From: Candidatus Stygibacter frigidus
Lineage (GTDB): Bacteria; Cloacimonadota; Cloacimonadia; Cloacimonadales; TCS61
Direction of reading: 5' to 3'
Assembly: GCA_030765325.1 (NCBI GenBank)
Contig: JAVCCT010000023.1
Location: 1 to 6,645 of the forward strand
DNA length: 6,645 nt
The notes under the pieces were generated by a model. It had not been told where the DNA came from. It searched no databases and saw only the letters and a list, made by a program, of their open reading frames with translations. The position numbers and the translations under genes are program-made. This document shows, in pieces, positions 1-5,786 of the stretch (its first letter is position 1; each line of letters starts with the position of its first letter).

Positions 1-1803
1 CTGGGTCTACCATCAGGAAATACTGTGGGTATTGTAGATGTGCCCGGTCATGCAGATTTTATCAATACCATGGTATCGGGAGCCTGCGGGATAGATTTTG
101 TGCTTTTGGTCATCGCAGCAGATGAGGGGATCATGCCGCAAACCCGGGAACACTTACAAATTATGGAATTATTAGGAATAAGCAAGGGAATAATTGTATT
201 AAATAAAATAGATATTGTGGATGAAGAACTTGTGGAACTGGCAGAAGAAGAAGTTTTTGAATTTGTGGAAGGCACCTTTATGGAATCAGCAAAGGTCCTC
301 AAGGTTTCGAGTCTGGATCAATCGGGGATAGGAGAATTGATAGAGGAAATTGATTCTTATGTCAATGAGATACCTGCGCGTAGTACAGATGGATTTTTTA
401 GGATGTATATCGACCGGATATTTACGGTGGAAGGTTTTGGATCAATTGTAAATGGTTCGGTTCTTTCTGGTAAAATAGTTAGTAATGCCACGCTGTATTT
501 ACAACCCGGAGGGCGTCAGGTGCGCATTCGACGCATAGAACGTCATGGCAGTGAGACTGACAGCGTGCAAGCGGGAGATCGGGCAGCATTGAATCTGGTG
601 GGATTTAAGCAGAAAGAATTTTCCAGGGGCACATTGCTTTCAGAAAATCTGATCAAGCCAACTAATCTGATAGATGTGAAGCTGCAGCTATTTAGTGGAG
701 AGCGGAAACTAAGTATCTGGAATCAGTTGATATTTTTGATGGGTACCGTAAAACAAATGGTGCGGATTCATCTGCTTGATAAGGACTCCTTAACTGGCGG
801 AGAAGATGGATTGGCACAGATATATTTGCCAAGAGAGATCGTTCCGGTGATAGGAGATAAATTTATATTACGGCTTTCATCAGGGGACCTCACACTTGGT
901 GGTGGAGAGATAATTGATCCTTATCCGCTACATCACCGCAGGCGGCGTTCGCAGCAGATAGAGATAGTTAAAAAGCTTTCCAGTGGTGATCTTATTGAGA
1001 TCATTGCAGCAGAAGTGCGGAAAAATGTGTTGCCGATCTCTCTTGATCAGATAGCAGAAATGATCAATCAGAAAGTCGATAATCTTACTGATATTGTGTA
1101 TTCCAGTCTGGCGGGAGATATTGCCTTTTTCCAGAGTGAAAAGCAGATTATATTGTTGATGACCAAGCAGAAGACAGCATTTAAGAATAAAATATTGAAT
1201 AGTATCAGATTATTTATTCAGCAAAATCCGCTAGCAGAAGAGGGACGCAGTTTTCATGAGCTGATGGGTATATTTGGTGAAGAACGTAATGATGTGACCA
1301 AAGATGCCCTGGTGCAATTACTGGAAGAGATGGAAGCAGATATGCAGTTGCGAAAGGCAGGGAAAACCTGGGTGCTGTATAGCCATAGTGTCCAATTGGA
1401 TCCAGAATTTAACCGTAAGGTACAGGTGATAGTAAGGCATCTGCTTGATTGCGGATTTGCTGTACCATTGTTGGCAGGGATAACTGAGGCAGCAAAGGAA
1501 AACGGGATTCAGGAAAAAGAACTGAAGCTGATCCTTCAGCAATTGGTGCGCCAGGAAGAGATCATTCATTATCAGAGTGTGTATGTTCACAGCCAGATAG
1601 TCAAGCAGGCGCAGGCAAAATTGATCAGTTTTTTGAAGCAGCATGATGAAGGCATAGCTCTGGGACAATTCCGGGATTTACTAAATACAAATCGTAAGAT
1701 GACAACCCTGCTGCTGGAATATTTTGATAAGAAAAATATAACAGTTCGCAAGGGGGATGTACGCCAGTTTACGATGCAGTATAAAAGATATCTGGAGAGT
1801 TGA
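1..1803 (+). CDS. selB: Selenocysteine-specific translation elongation factor SelB, 5' truncated by window edge
   Basis: SelB is a GTPase that carries selenocysteinyl-tRNA(Sec) to the ribosome at UGA codons marked by a SECIS hairpin; it acts in the cytoplasm. The frame is open from base 1, giving 600 residues in window numbering. The G3 motif DVPGH is at 13-17, followed by GIDFVLLVIAADEG and PQTREHL. The G4 motif NKID is at 68-71 and a G5-like VSSL at about 102-105. Beta-barrel domains II and III cover about 125-305 and end in GGGEIIDPYPLHHRRRR, a typical SelB junction. The rest, about 315-600, fits the four winged-helix domains that bind SECIS RNA in SelB. Compared with E. coli SelB, where DVPGH is near residue 57, about 44 residues are missing on the left, including the P-loop and switch I, so full length would be about 640, normal for the family. 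The GTG at base 25 is internal, not the start. The stop is TGA. Family assignment is very secure. Confidence 0.96.
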   Translation: MGLPSGNTVGIVDVPGHADFINTMVSGACGIDFVLLVIAADEGIMPQTREHLQIMELLGISKGIIVLNKIDIVDEELVELAEEEVFEFVEGTFMESAKVLKVSSLDQSGIGELIEEIDSYVNEIPARSTDGFFRMYIDRIFTVEGFGSIVNGSVLSGKIVSNATLYLQPGGRQVRIRRIERHGSETDSVQAGDRAALNLVGFKQKEFSRGTLLSENLIKPTNLIDVKLQLFSGERKLSIWNQLIFLMGTVKQMVRIHLLDKDSLTGGEDGLAQIYLPREIVPVIGDKFILRLSSGDLTLGGGEIIDPYPLHHRRRRSQQIEIVKKLSSGDLIEIIAAEVRKNVLPISLDQIAEMINQKVDNLTDIVYSSLAGDIAFFQSEKQIILLMTKQKTAFKNKILNSIRLFIQQNPLAEEGRSFHELMGIFGEERNDVTKDALVQLLEEMEADMQLRKAGKTWVLYSHSVQLDPEFNRKVQVIVRHLLDCGFAVPLLAGITEAAKENGIQEKELKLILQQLVRQEEIIHYQSVYVHSQIVKQAQAKLISFLKQHDEGIALGQFRDLLNTNRKMTTLLLEYFDKKNITVRKGDVRQFTMQYKRYLES

Positions 1804-1883
1804 AGCTTAGCCCATCTTTCGAGAAACAACCGCTAAGTCATTGAAAAATAACAAACCGGTTTTAAAATTGGCAACTACAAATG

Positions 1884-1914
1884 AAATGGGTAATCTTTGA
1901 TATTTTTACCCTTT
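1884..1914. terminator. Weak hairpin between converging genes, candidate terminator
   Basis: AAA-T-GGGTAA at 1884-1893 can pair with TTACCCTTT at 1906-1914: nine base pairs with one bulged T and a 12-base loop. On the + strand it is followed by a loosely T-rich run (ATATAGTTTTATT), so it could end selB transcription. On the - strand it lies just after the lipoprotein stop, but no T-run follows, so it would be a poor intrinsic terminator there. Position between two converging genes is the main support; the stem is weak. Confidence 0.35.
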
Positions 1915-1922
1915 ATATAGTT

Positions 1923-3452
1923 TTATTCATCATTAATCTGAACATCAATTTGTGAATGATCATTATCACAGGTAATATCTATAGCTGCCAGACCAGAAAC
2001 ACCATTATCATGCAACATATTGGTTGCCCAGCCGGAAGAATTGGTCTGGGCAGTTTCGAAAGCCATATAGCCAAGATTGGTTTGGAACCCGACAATAGCA
2101 TCTTCTACCGGGCTTCCAGCACTGTCATACACTCTGGCACTGATAGTGGAAAATGTTTCAGGATTGTTATCAGCATAGATGATGAGCGGATCAGCTTCCA
2201 AAGCAACAATTTCCAGCTGATCTTCCAGTATTGTTACACTGGTGTTGGCAGTAAAACCCTGATAAGAAGCTGTGATCATAGCGGTGATATCAGGTCTTTC
2301 ACTATACCAGAAAGTGGCGTTTGCAATTCCATCGCTATTAGTGGAAACATGACTCAAGATGTCGCCAATTGAAGTAGTGAAAGTGATCTGCACGCCAGAA
2401 ATAGGTGAACCAAATTCAGTGATAAGCTGCGCATAGATTTCAGAATAATTGACACTTGTGCCTTGATAAACAGTGTCAGGATCTGCCCAGGCAGTAAGAA
2501 CTAACTGGGGTACTATAACATAAATATAAGTAATTATGGATAGTTCCTGATAGGTTGCTGTGAGCTCTACTGCCTCTTCTTCATCTCCTGTAAATATATA
2601 GGGAACTTCTACCTGTCCGTTAATATTGGTTATTGAACTCAAAGGAATGAAACCAGAACTTACCTCAAAATGGATAATGGCATCAGAAACGGGATTTCCA
2701 TCATAATCAGTCAAGCTGGCGAACACATCAGTACTATAATCCCCAGAATCCAGATATATCGTGTCAGGAGCAGCCCAGATTTCCAATCTAAATGAGAGAT
2801 CATCTACAATTTGTATTTGCAGTTCATCATCAGCTCCACTATAAGAAGCGTGAATTGTGGCAACTCCTATTTCGTTCCCTTCATACAAGAATGTTGATTC
2901 TGCAACTCCATAAATATTTGAGATCCCAGATTCTAAAATACTACCCATATTTGTGCTGAAATTTACCTGTGCCCCTTCTATATCTTCACCATCTTTTGTA
3001 ATTTTTGCACTGATATTGCAACTATTTATTGATGAACCAATGTGCAGCGTATCGAGATCAGTGCTGATAATAAGACTTATACTATTGACAATGTGGATGT
3101 TCAGTTGATCCTGGGCTCCCTTATAGGAGGCGCGAATTGTGGCAACTCCTGTTTCGTTCCCATCATACCAGAATGTTGATTCAGCAACCCCATAAATATT
3201 TGAATTTACATTCTCTATGATCTCGCCAAAATTTGTACTGAAATTTACCTGTGCCCCTTCTATATCTTCACCATCCCTTGTAATTTTTGCACTGATATTG
3301 CAACTATTTATTGATGAACCAATGTGCAGCGTATCGAGGTCAGTGCTGATAATAAGACTTATATTTGGTGAAGTGGGATTGCGGTCATCACACCCACTAA
3401 CAAAAAATATTATTAGAAAGACCAATAATGTGGCTAATAAGATTCTTTTCAT
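1923..3452 (-). CDS. Lipoprotein with five tandem bacterial Ig-like (Big_1/invasin-type) domains
   Basis: This is a 509-residue predicted surface or periplasmic lipoprotein. Residues 1-20 are a signal peptide (MKR, then a hydrophobic run), with lipobox VSGC and lipidated Cys21. Asp-Asp follows at +2/+3; in E. coli Asp at +2 means inner-membrane retention, but that rule is not universal. After a short linker come five repeats of about 94-98 residues: about 31-123, 124-218, 219-315, 316-411 and 412-509. Each shows the Big_1/invasin pattern: a DTL/DTIY/DTVY segment, then a DG.PI/VEGA.V.FSTN-type strand, G.I, a [ST]N..G.A..TF-type strand, and a final ATI.ASY.G strand. Repeats 1 and 2 are nearly identical. 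No enzyme motif, sortase signal or C-terminal secretion domain is seen; the protein ends in the last Ig domain. Such domains usually act as stalks or adhesins, but the ligand is unknown. It lies 27 bases after the amidohydrolase gene on the same strand and is probably co-transcribed with it. The start is fixed by the signal peptide and a GGAGG site. Confidence 0.86.
   Translation of the reverse strand: MKRILLATLLVFLIIFFVSGCDDRNPTSPNISLIISTDLDTLHIGSSINSCNISAKITRDGEDIEGAQVNFSTNFGEIIENVNSNIYGVAESTFWYDGNETGVATIRASYKGAQDQLNIHIVNSISLIISTDLDTLHIGSSINSCNISAKITKDGEDIEGAQVNFSTNMGSILESGISNIYGVAESTFLYEGNEIGVATIHASYSGADDELQIQIVDDLSFRLEIWAAPDTIYLDSGDYSTDVFASLTDYDGNPVSDAIIHFEVSSGFIPLSSITNINGQVEVPYIFTGDEEEAVELTATYQELSIITYIYVIVPQLVLTAWADPDTVYQGTSVNYSEIYAQLITEFGSPISGVQITFTTSIGDILSHVSTNSDGIANATFWYSERPDITAMITASYQGFTANTSVTILEDQLEIVALEADPLIIYADNNPETFSTISARVYDSAGSPVEDAIVGFQTNLGYMAFETAQTNSSGWATNMLHDNGVSGLAAIDITCDNDHSQIDVQINDE
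2800..3363 (-). repeat. Two-copy tandem repeat, 282-bp period, encoding Ig domains 1 and 2
   Basis: Bases 3231-3363 and 2949-3081 match over 133 positions with only four differences that I can count. The neighbouring halves (about 3082-3230 against 2800-2948) also align at the same 282-bp offset, with more changes, chiefly where the protein reads NFGEIIENVN against NMGSILESGI. The period is exactly 94 codons, so the copies stay in frame. The much weaker similarity to domains 3-5 shows that this pair is a recent duplication or has been homogenised by gene conversion. Confidence 0.9.
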
Positions 3453-3457
3453 ATTAT

Positions 3458-3462
3458 CCTCC
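3458..3462 (-). promoter_or_regulatory. Shine-Dalgarno site of the Ig-domain lipoprotein
   Basis: GGAGG on the - strand lies five bases before the ATG at 3452-3450. It supports that start, which also begins the signal peptide, and it shows that this gene has its own strong ribosome binding site inside the two-gene operon. Confidence 0.8.
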
Positions 3463-3479
3463 GCTAATTAGAAAGCAAA

Positions 3480-4595
3480 TTATGTTCCTATTTTGTTATT
3501 TATTAATTGATAAAATAATTTTATTCCAATGGGAATAGATTTCTCCGAGGGTAAAAATCTATCACTGTGCAAGGGATAAACTTCCTTTCCCTGCGCACCG
3601 AGCCAGAATAATAAACCACCCCATCGCCCGGCTATAAAACCAAAATCTTCACCCGCCATGGTCATTTCTGCGGTTTGAAAATTCACTTCAGCTTGTCTGG
3701 CAGCAATTATCAGCTCATCCAGCAAAACAGCAAAATTATATACTTCCTGATATTCAGCCAGATATTTGAGAGAAATCTCTACTTCATAAGCAATGGAGAC
3801 TGCGTGGCAAATAGCTTTCAGTGATTTTTTAAGGTCAGCTATCCGGGTTCTATCCGCAGCTCTTATAGTCCCGGAAAGCAGGCAATGAGCGGGAATAGCA
3901 TTGCGTACAGAGCCAGCGTTCATCACACCAAAATCGCAGATAAACCGTTCATCTGATTTAACTATATGCGGAAGCTGCTGCACTGACTGATACACTTCTA
4001 TACCTGCCTGCAGGGCATTTTTGCCTTCCTCGGGCATGGCAATATGAGTAGATTTCCCTTGAATGGAAATATCAAATTCTGCTGTAGCAGCAAAGAAATT
4101 ACCTGCCTTACTGCTAATCTTACCCACAGGCAGATCAGAACTTACGTGCAGAGCATAGGCAGCTTCAATTTCATATTTATCCCAAATGTTATCTTTCAGC
4201 ACGGCTTCAGCACCTGATTGCCCTTCTTCTGCCGGTTGAAATAAAAATAGCAGATTCATTTCCGGCTGATCATTTATTACGCGTTCTATCAGTCCCAGAA
4301 GAATTGTCATGTGGATATCATGTCCGCAGGCATGCATCATTCCCGGGTGCAATGACTTGAAATCGCAGTCAGTATTTTCGCTGATAGGCAGGGCGTCCAT
4401 ATCTGCTCTAAATAGCAGATATTTGCCCTTTCCACCCTGATAATCTACCACTATTCCTGTAGGGCTGAACCTATGAATTTTAAGCCCTGGATAGGCTTTC
4501 AGCTTTCCCAGAATATATTCTTGCGTTTTGAATTCCTTATATGCCAGTTCCGGGATCTGGTGTAATTCTTTTCTAATTTTATTTAAATCCAGCAT
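3480..4595 (-). CDS. M20D-family amidohydrolase, probable N-acetyl-diaminopimelate deacetylase or N-acyl-amino-acid deacylase
   Basis: This is a 371-residue cytoplasmic metal-dependent amidohydrolase with no signal peptide. It would remove an acyl group from an N-acyl amino acid. Family hallmarks in order are LHQIPELAYKEFKTQ near the N-terminus, FRADMDALPI, HACGHD (Cys90, His92), FQPAEEG (Glu123 as likely general base, Glu124 as metal ligand), ALH (His150), GKSTHIAMP (His184, lid domain), SGTIRAADR, MAGEDFG and PLHSD (His343). Cys, His, Glu, His and His are the expected dinuclear metal ligands, and all are present. Overall wording resembles Bacillus YkuR (N-acetyl-diaminopimelate deacetylase; HQIPEL..EFKTQ, IAYE.E, TGEDFG), which would place it in the acetylase branch of lysine and DAP synthesis. 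However, this family also includes hippurate, IAA-amino-acid and general aminoacylase hydrolases, and no lysine-pathway neighbour is visible, so the substrate is uncertain. I chose the ATG at 4595 over the GTG at 4601, because the GTG overlaps the GAGG ribosome site. It is the first gene of a probable operon with the downstream lipoprotein. Confidence 0.93.
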   Translation of the reverse strand: MLDLNKIRKELHQIPELAYKEFKTQEYILGKLKAYPGLKIHRFSPTGIVVDYQGGKGKYLLFRADMDALPISENTDCDFKSLHPGMMHACGHDIHMTILLGLIERVINDQPEMNLLFLFQPAEEGQSGAEAVLKDNIWDKYEIEAAYALHVSSDLPVGKISSKAGNFFAATAEFDISIQGKSTHIAMPEEGKNALQAGIEVYQSVQQLPHIVKSDERFICDFGVMNAGSVRNAIPAHCLLSGTIRAADRTRIADLKKSLKAICHAVSIAYEVEISLKYLAEYQEVYNFAVLLDELIIAARQAEVNFQTAEMTMAGEDFGFIAGRWGGLLFWLGAQGKEVYPLHSDRFLPSEKSIPIGIKLFYQLINNKIGT

Positions 4596-4600
4596 AATCA

Positions 4601-4604
4601 CCTC
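4601..4604 (-). promoter_or_regulatory. Shine-Dalgarno site that sets the amidohydrolase start
   Basis: GAGG on the - strand lies five bases before the ATG at 4595-4593. The alternative GTG at 4601-4599 would begin inside this site, so the ATG is the better start and the protein is 371 residues. Confidence 0.75.
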
Positions 4605-4615
4605 ACTTCAGAGCA

Positions 4616-4649
4616 ATTGTCTACAAAGTTGGCTATCATTGTCAACAAT
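4616..4649 (-). promoter_or_regulatory. Predicted amidohydrolase promoter overlapped by two operator-like motifs
   Basis: On the - strand a perfect -35 hexamer TTGACA lies at 4645-4640. A weak -10 (TAGACA at 4623-4618) follows with a 16-base spacer, placing the transcript start near 4611, just before the ribosome site. The + strand reads ATTGTCTACAAA at 4616-4627 and ATTGTCAACAAT at 4638-4649: two copies of a small inverted repeat (ATTGT, two bases, ACAA) whose centres are 22 bp apart, two helical turns. One copy covers the -35 and the other the -10, as expected for a repressor site. The motif pair is seen directly; its function and the regulator are inferred. Confidence 0.45.
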
Positions 4650-4669
4650 TATTTACTTATATTTCTAAC

Positions 4670-4692
4670 TTGACCGCAAATTGACTTATATT
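4670..4692 (+). promoter_or_regulatory. Candidate promoter and direct-repeat activator site for the phosphatase gene
   Basis: TTGACC at 4670-4675 and TTGACT at 4681-4686 form a direct repeat with an 11-bp period. Directly after it is a -10-like TATATT at 4687-4692, eleven bases before the ATG at 4704. There is no well-spaced -35 hexamer, which would fit an activator-dependent promoter. Direct hexamers 11 bp apart are typical of OmpR/PhoB-type response regulators, but the second repeat abuts the -10 more closely than usual. The region is AT-rich, so chance is possible. Confidence 0.3.
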
Positions 4693-4703
4693 CCTCTTTG
4701 TTT

Positions 4704-5765
4704 ATGAGAAAGTTACGTAAAAATATTTTTTTGGCTTTTATACTGATCGCTGTCAGTTATCCACTCTGGTCAGATGATGGACCCTATGTTTTCTGGGAAA
4801 ATAACCTGCCGGTAGCAGTAACTATTAGGGATTCTCAGGTTTTTCGTGACACCCTATCGGCAGATAATAGGGGTGAATTCCTTCTGGACTGGTCAAATGG
4901 AAAAGCAAAACCCGTTGTTTTGAAAAAGGAATTTACGCAATCGCCCACCAATCAGCCCAAACCTGCCAGGATACTTGCCATCAGTGATATTCATGGAAAT
5001 TTTGATGGCACGGTAGAACTGCTTCTCACAGCAGGAGTGATGGATAAAAATTATAACTGGATATATGATGGCTGCCTGATAATCCTGGGTGATGTGCTTG
5101 ATCGCGGAGATTACACTACGGAATGCCTGTGGCTGCTTTACTCTTTATACACTCAGGCAGAAGGAAAATTGATACCAATCCTTGGCAATCATGAAAATAT
5201 GACCCTTGGTAAAAGAATTCATAATATGGATGGCAAATACGGACTTACCCGCAAACTTCTAAATATGAGCTATAATGAACTTTATGGTGAAAATACCCTT
5301 TTGGGCAGGTGGATCCGCAGCTGGCAGGCTTTGCTCAAACTTGATGATCTGCTTTTTGTTCATGGAGGCATTTCTACCGGATTTGCCCAAAAGTATGAAG
5401 ACCTTGATCAGGTGAATACAATTGTCTGGGATTATTATCATGGCAAAGAAGACCTGTTGGAAACTGATCTGGATTTCTTGTTCCGCACCAATGGACCTTT
5501 CTGGTATCGCGGATATTTCTATTCAGAAGAAAAGTGGGATACTGCCAGTCCTGAGATCATTGATGGCATTTTAAGTGAATACAGCCTGAAAAATATTATC
5601 GTAGGTCACACAACTTATGAAAATATCCATTACGCTCAGGAAGGTAGAATAATTGCCATTGATGCCGGACTTAAATATCAGGAATCAGGTGAAGCGCTGT
5701 TAATCCAGGATAATAGTTTTTTTGTTCTTGCCCCCGATGGCAATATCACGGAATTAAAACCCTAA
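4704..5765 (+). CDS. Secreted calcineurin-like phosphatase of the PPP (Shewanella-like) type
   Basis: This is a 353-residue metallophosphatase, probably periplasmic. Residues 1-7 (MRKLRKN) and the hydrophobic run to about 23 form a signal peptide, with likely cleavage after PLWS. About 70 residues beginning DGPYVFW follow, an N-terminal region I associate with exported metallophosphatases of this type. The catalytic core then shows SDIHGN (Asp95, His97), GDVLDRGD (Asp130, Arg134), GNHE (Asn162, His163), FVHGG (His220) and VGHT (His302): the complete dinuclear metal and phosphate-binding set of the PPP superfamily. Presence of DRG and GNHE together points to protein or small-ester phosphatase activity, as in Shewanella-like phosphatases, rather than nuclease activity; the true substrate is unknown. 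An alternative TTG start at 4698 adds two residues, but ATG gives a cleaner signal peptide. Neither has a visible Shine-Dalgarno site, unlike the neighbours. A 21-base gap leads to the threonine aldolase gene, so the two are probably co-transcribed. Confidence 0.9.
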   Translation: MRKLRKNIFLAFILIAVSYPLWSDDGPYVFWENNLPVAVTIRDSQVFRDTLSADNRGEFLLDWSNGKAKPVVLKKEFTQSPTNQPKPARILAISDIHGNFDGTVELLLTAGVMDKNYNWIYDGCLIILGDVLDRGDYTTECLWLLYSLYTQAEGKLIPILGNHENMTLGKRIHNMDGKYGLTRKLLNMSYNELYGENTLLGRWIRSWQALLKLDDLLFVHGGISTGFAQKYEDLDQVNTIVWDYYHGKEDLLETDLDFLFRTNGPFWYRGYFYSEEKWDTASPEIIDGILSEYSLKNIIVGHTTYENIHYAQEGRIIAIDAGLKYQESGEALLIQDNSFFVLAPDGNITELKP

Positions 5766-5774
5766 AAATCTTAA

Positions 5775-5778
5775 GAGG
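5775..5778 (+). promoter_or_regulatory. Shine-Dalgarno site of the threonine aldolase gene
   Basis: GAGG, within AAGAGGA at 5773-5779, lies eight bases before the ATG at 5787. It falls inside the 21-base gap after the phosphatase stop, and no earlier in-frame start with a better site is seen. Confidence 0.75.
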
Positions 5779-5786
5779 ATAGATAT

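Noticed and set aside
1318..1829. Open frames on the - strand inside selB
   Set aside because: They lie wholly or almost wholly opposite well-supported SelB winged-helix coding sequence, have no ribosome site that I can see, and show no recognisable domain.
1801..1840. The selB TGA followed by a possible hairpin (CTTAGC at 1806-1811 with GCTAAG at 1832-1837), read as a SECIS that would recode the stop
   Set aside because: The protein already ends at the expected length. Readthrough would add only about ten residues without family character, and the stem is short and lacks a good SECIS apical loop.
1853..1862. Perfect palindrome AAACCGGTTT in the convergent gap
   Set aside because: It has no loop and no T-run, and a 10-bp palindrome in one copy is weak evidence for any site.
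1956..2372. Open frame on the + strand opposite the lipoprotein gene, and a similar one at 3217-3471
   Set aside because: They mirror the Ig-domain coding strand; the opposite strand has the signal peptide, lipobox and five domain repeats.
2800..3363. Repeats considered as CRISPR-like or mobile-element repeats
   Set aside because: The period is exactly 94 codons, it is in frame, and both copies encode the same protein domain; there are no spacers or inverted ends.
4596..4601. GTG at 4601 as the amidohydrolase start
   Set aside because: It overlaps the GAGG ribosome site, which is spaced correctly for the ATG two codons later.
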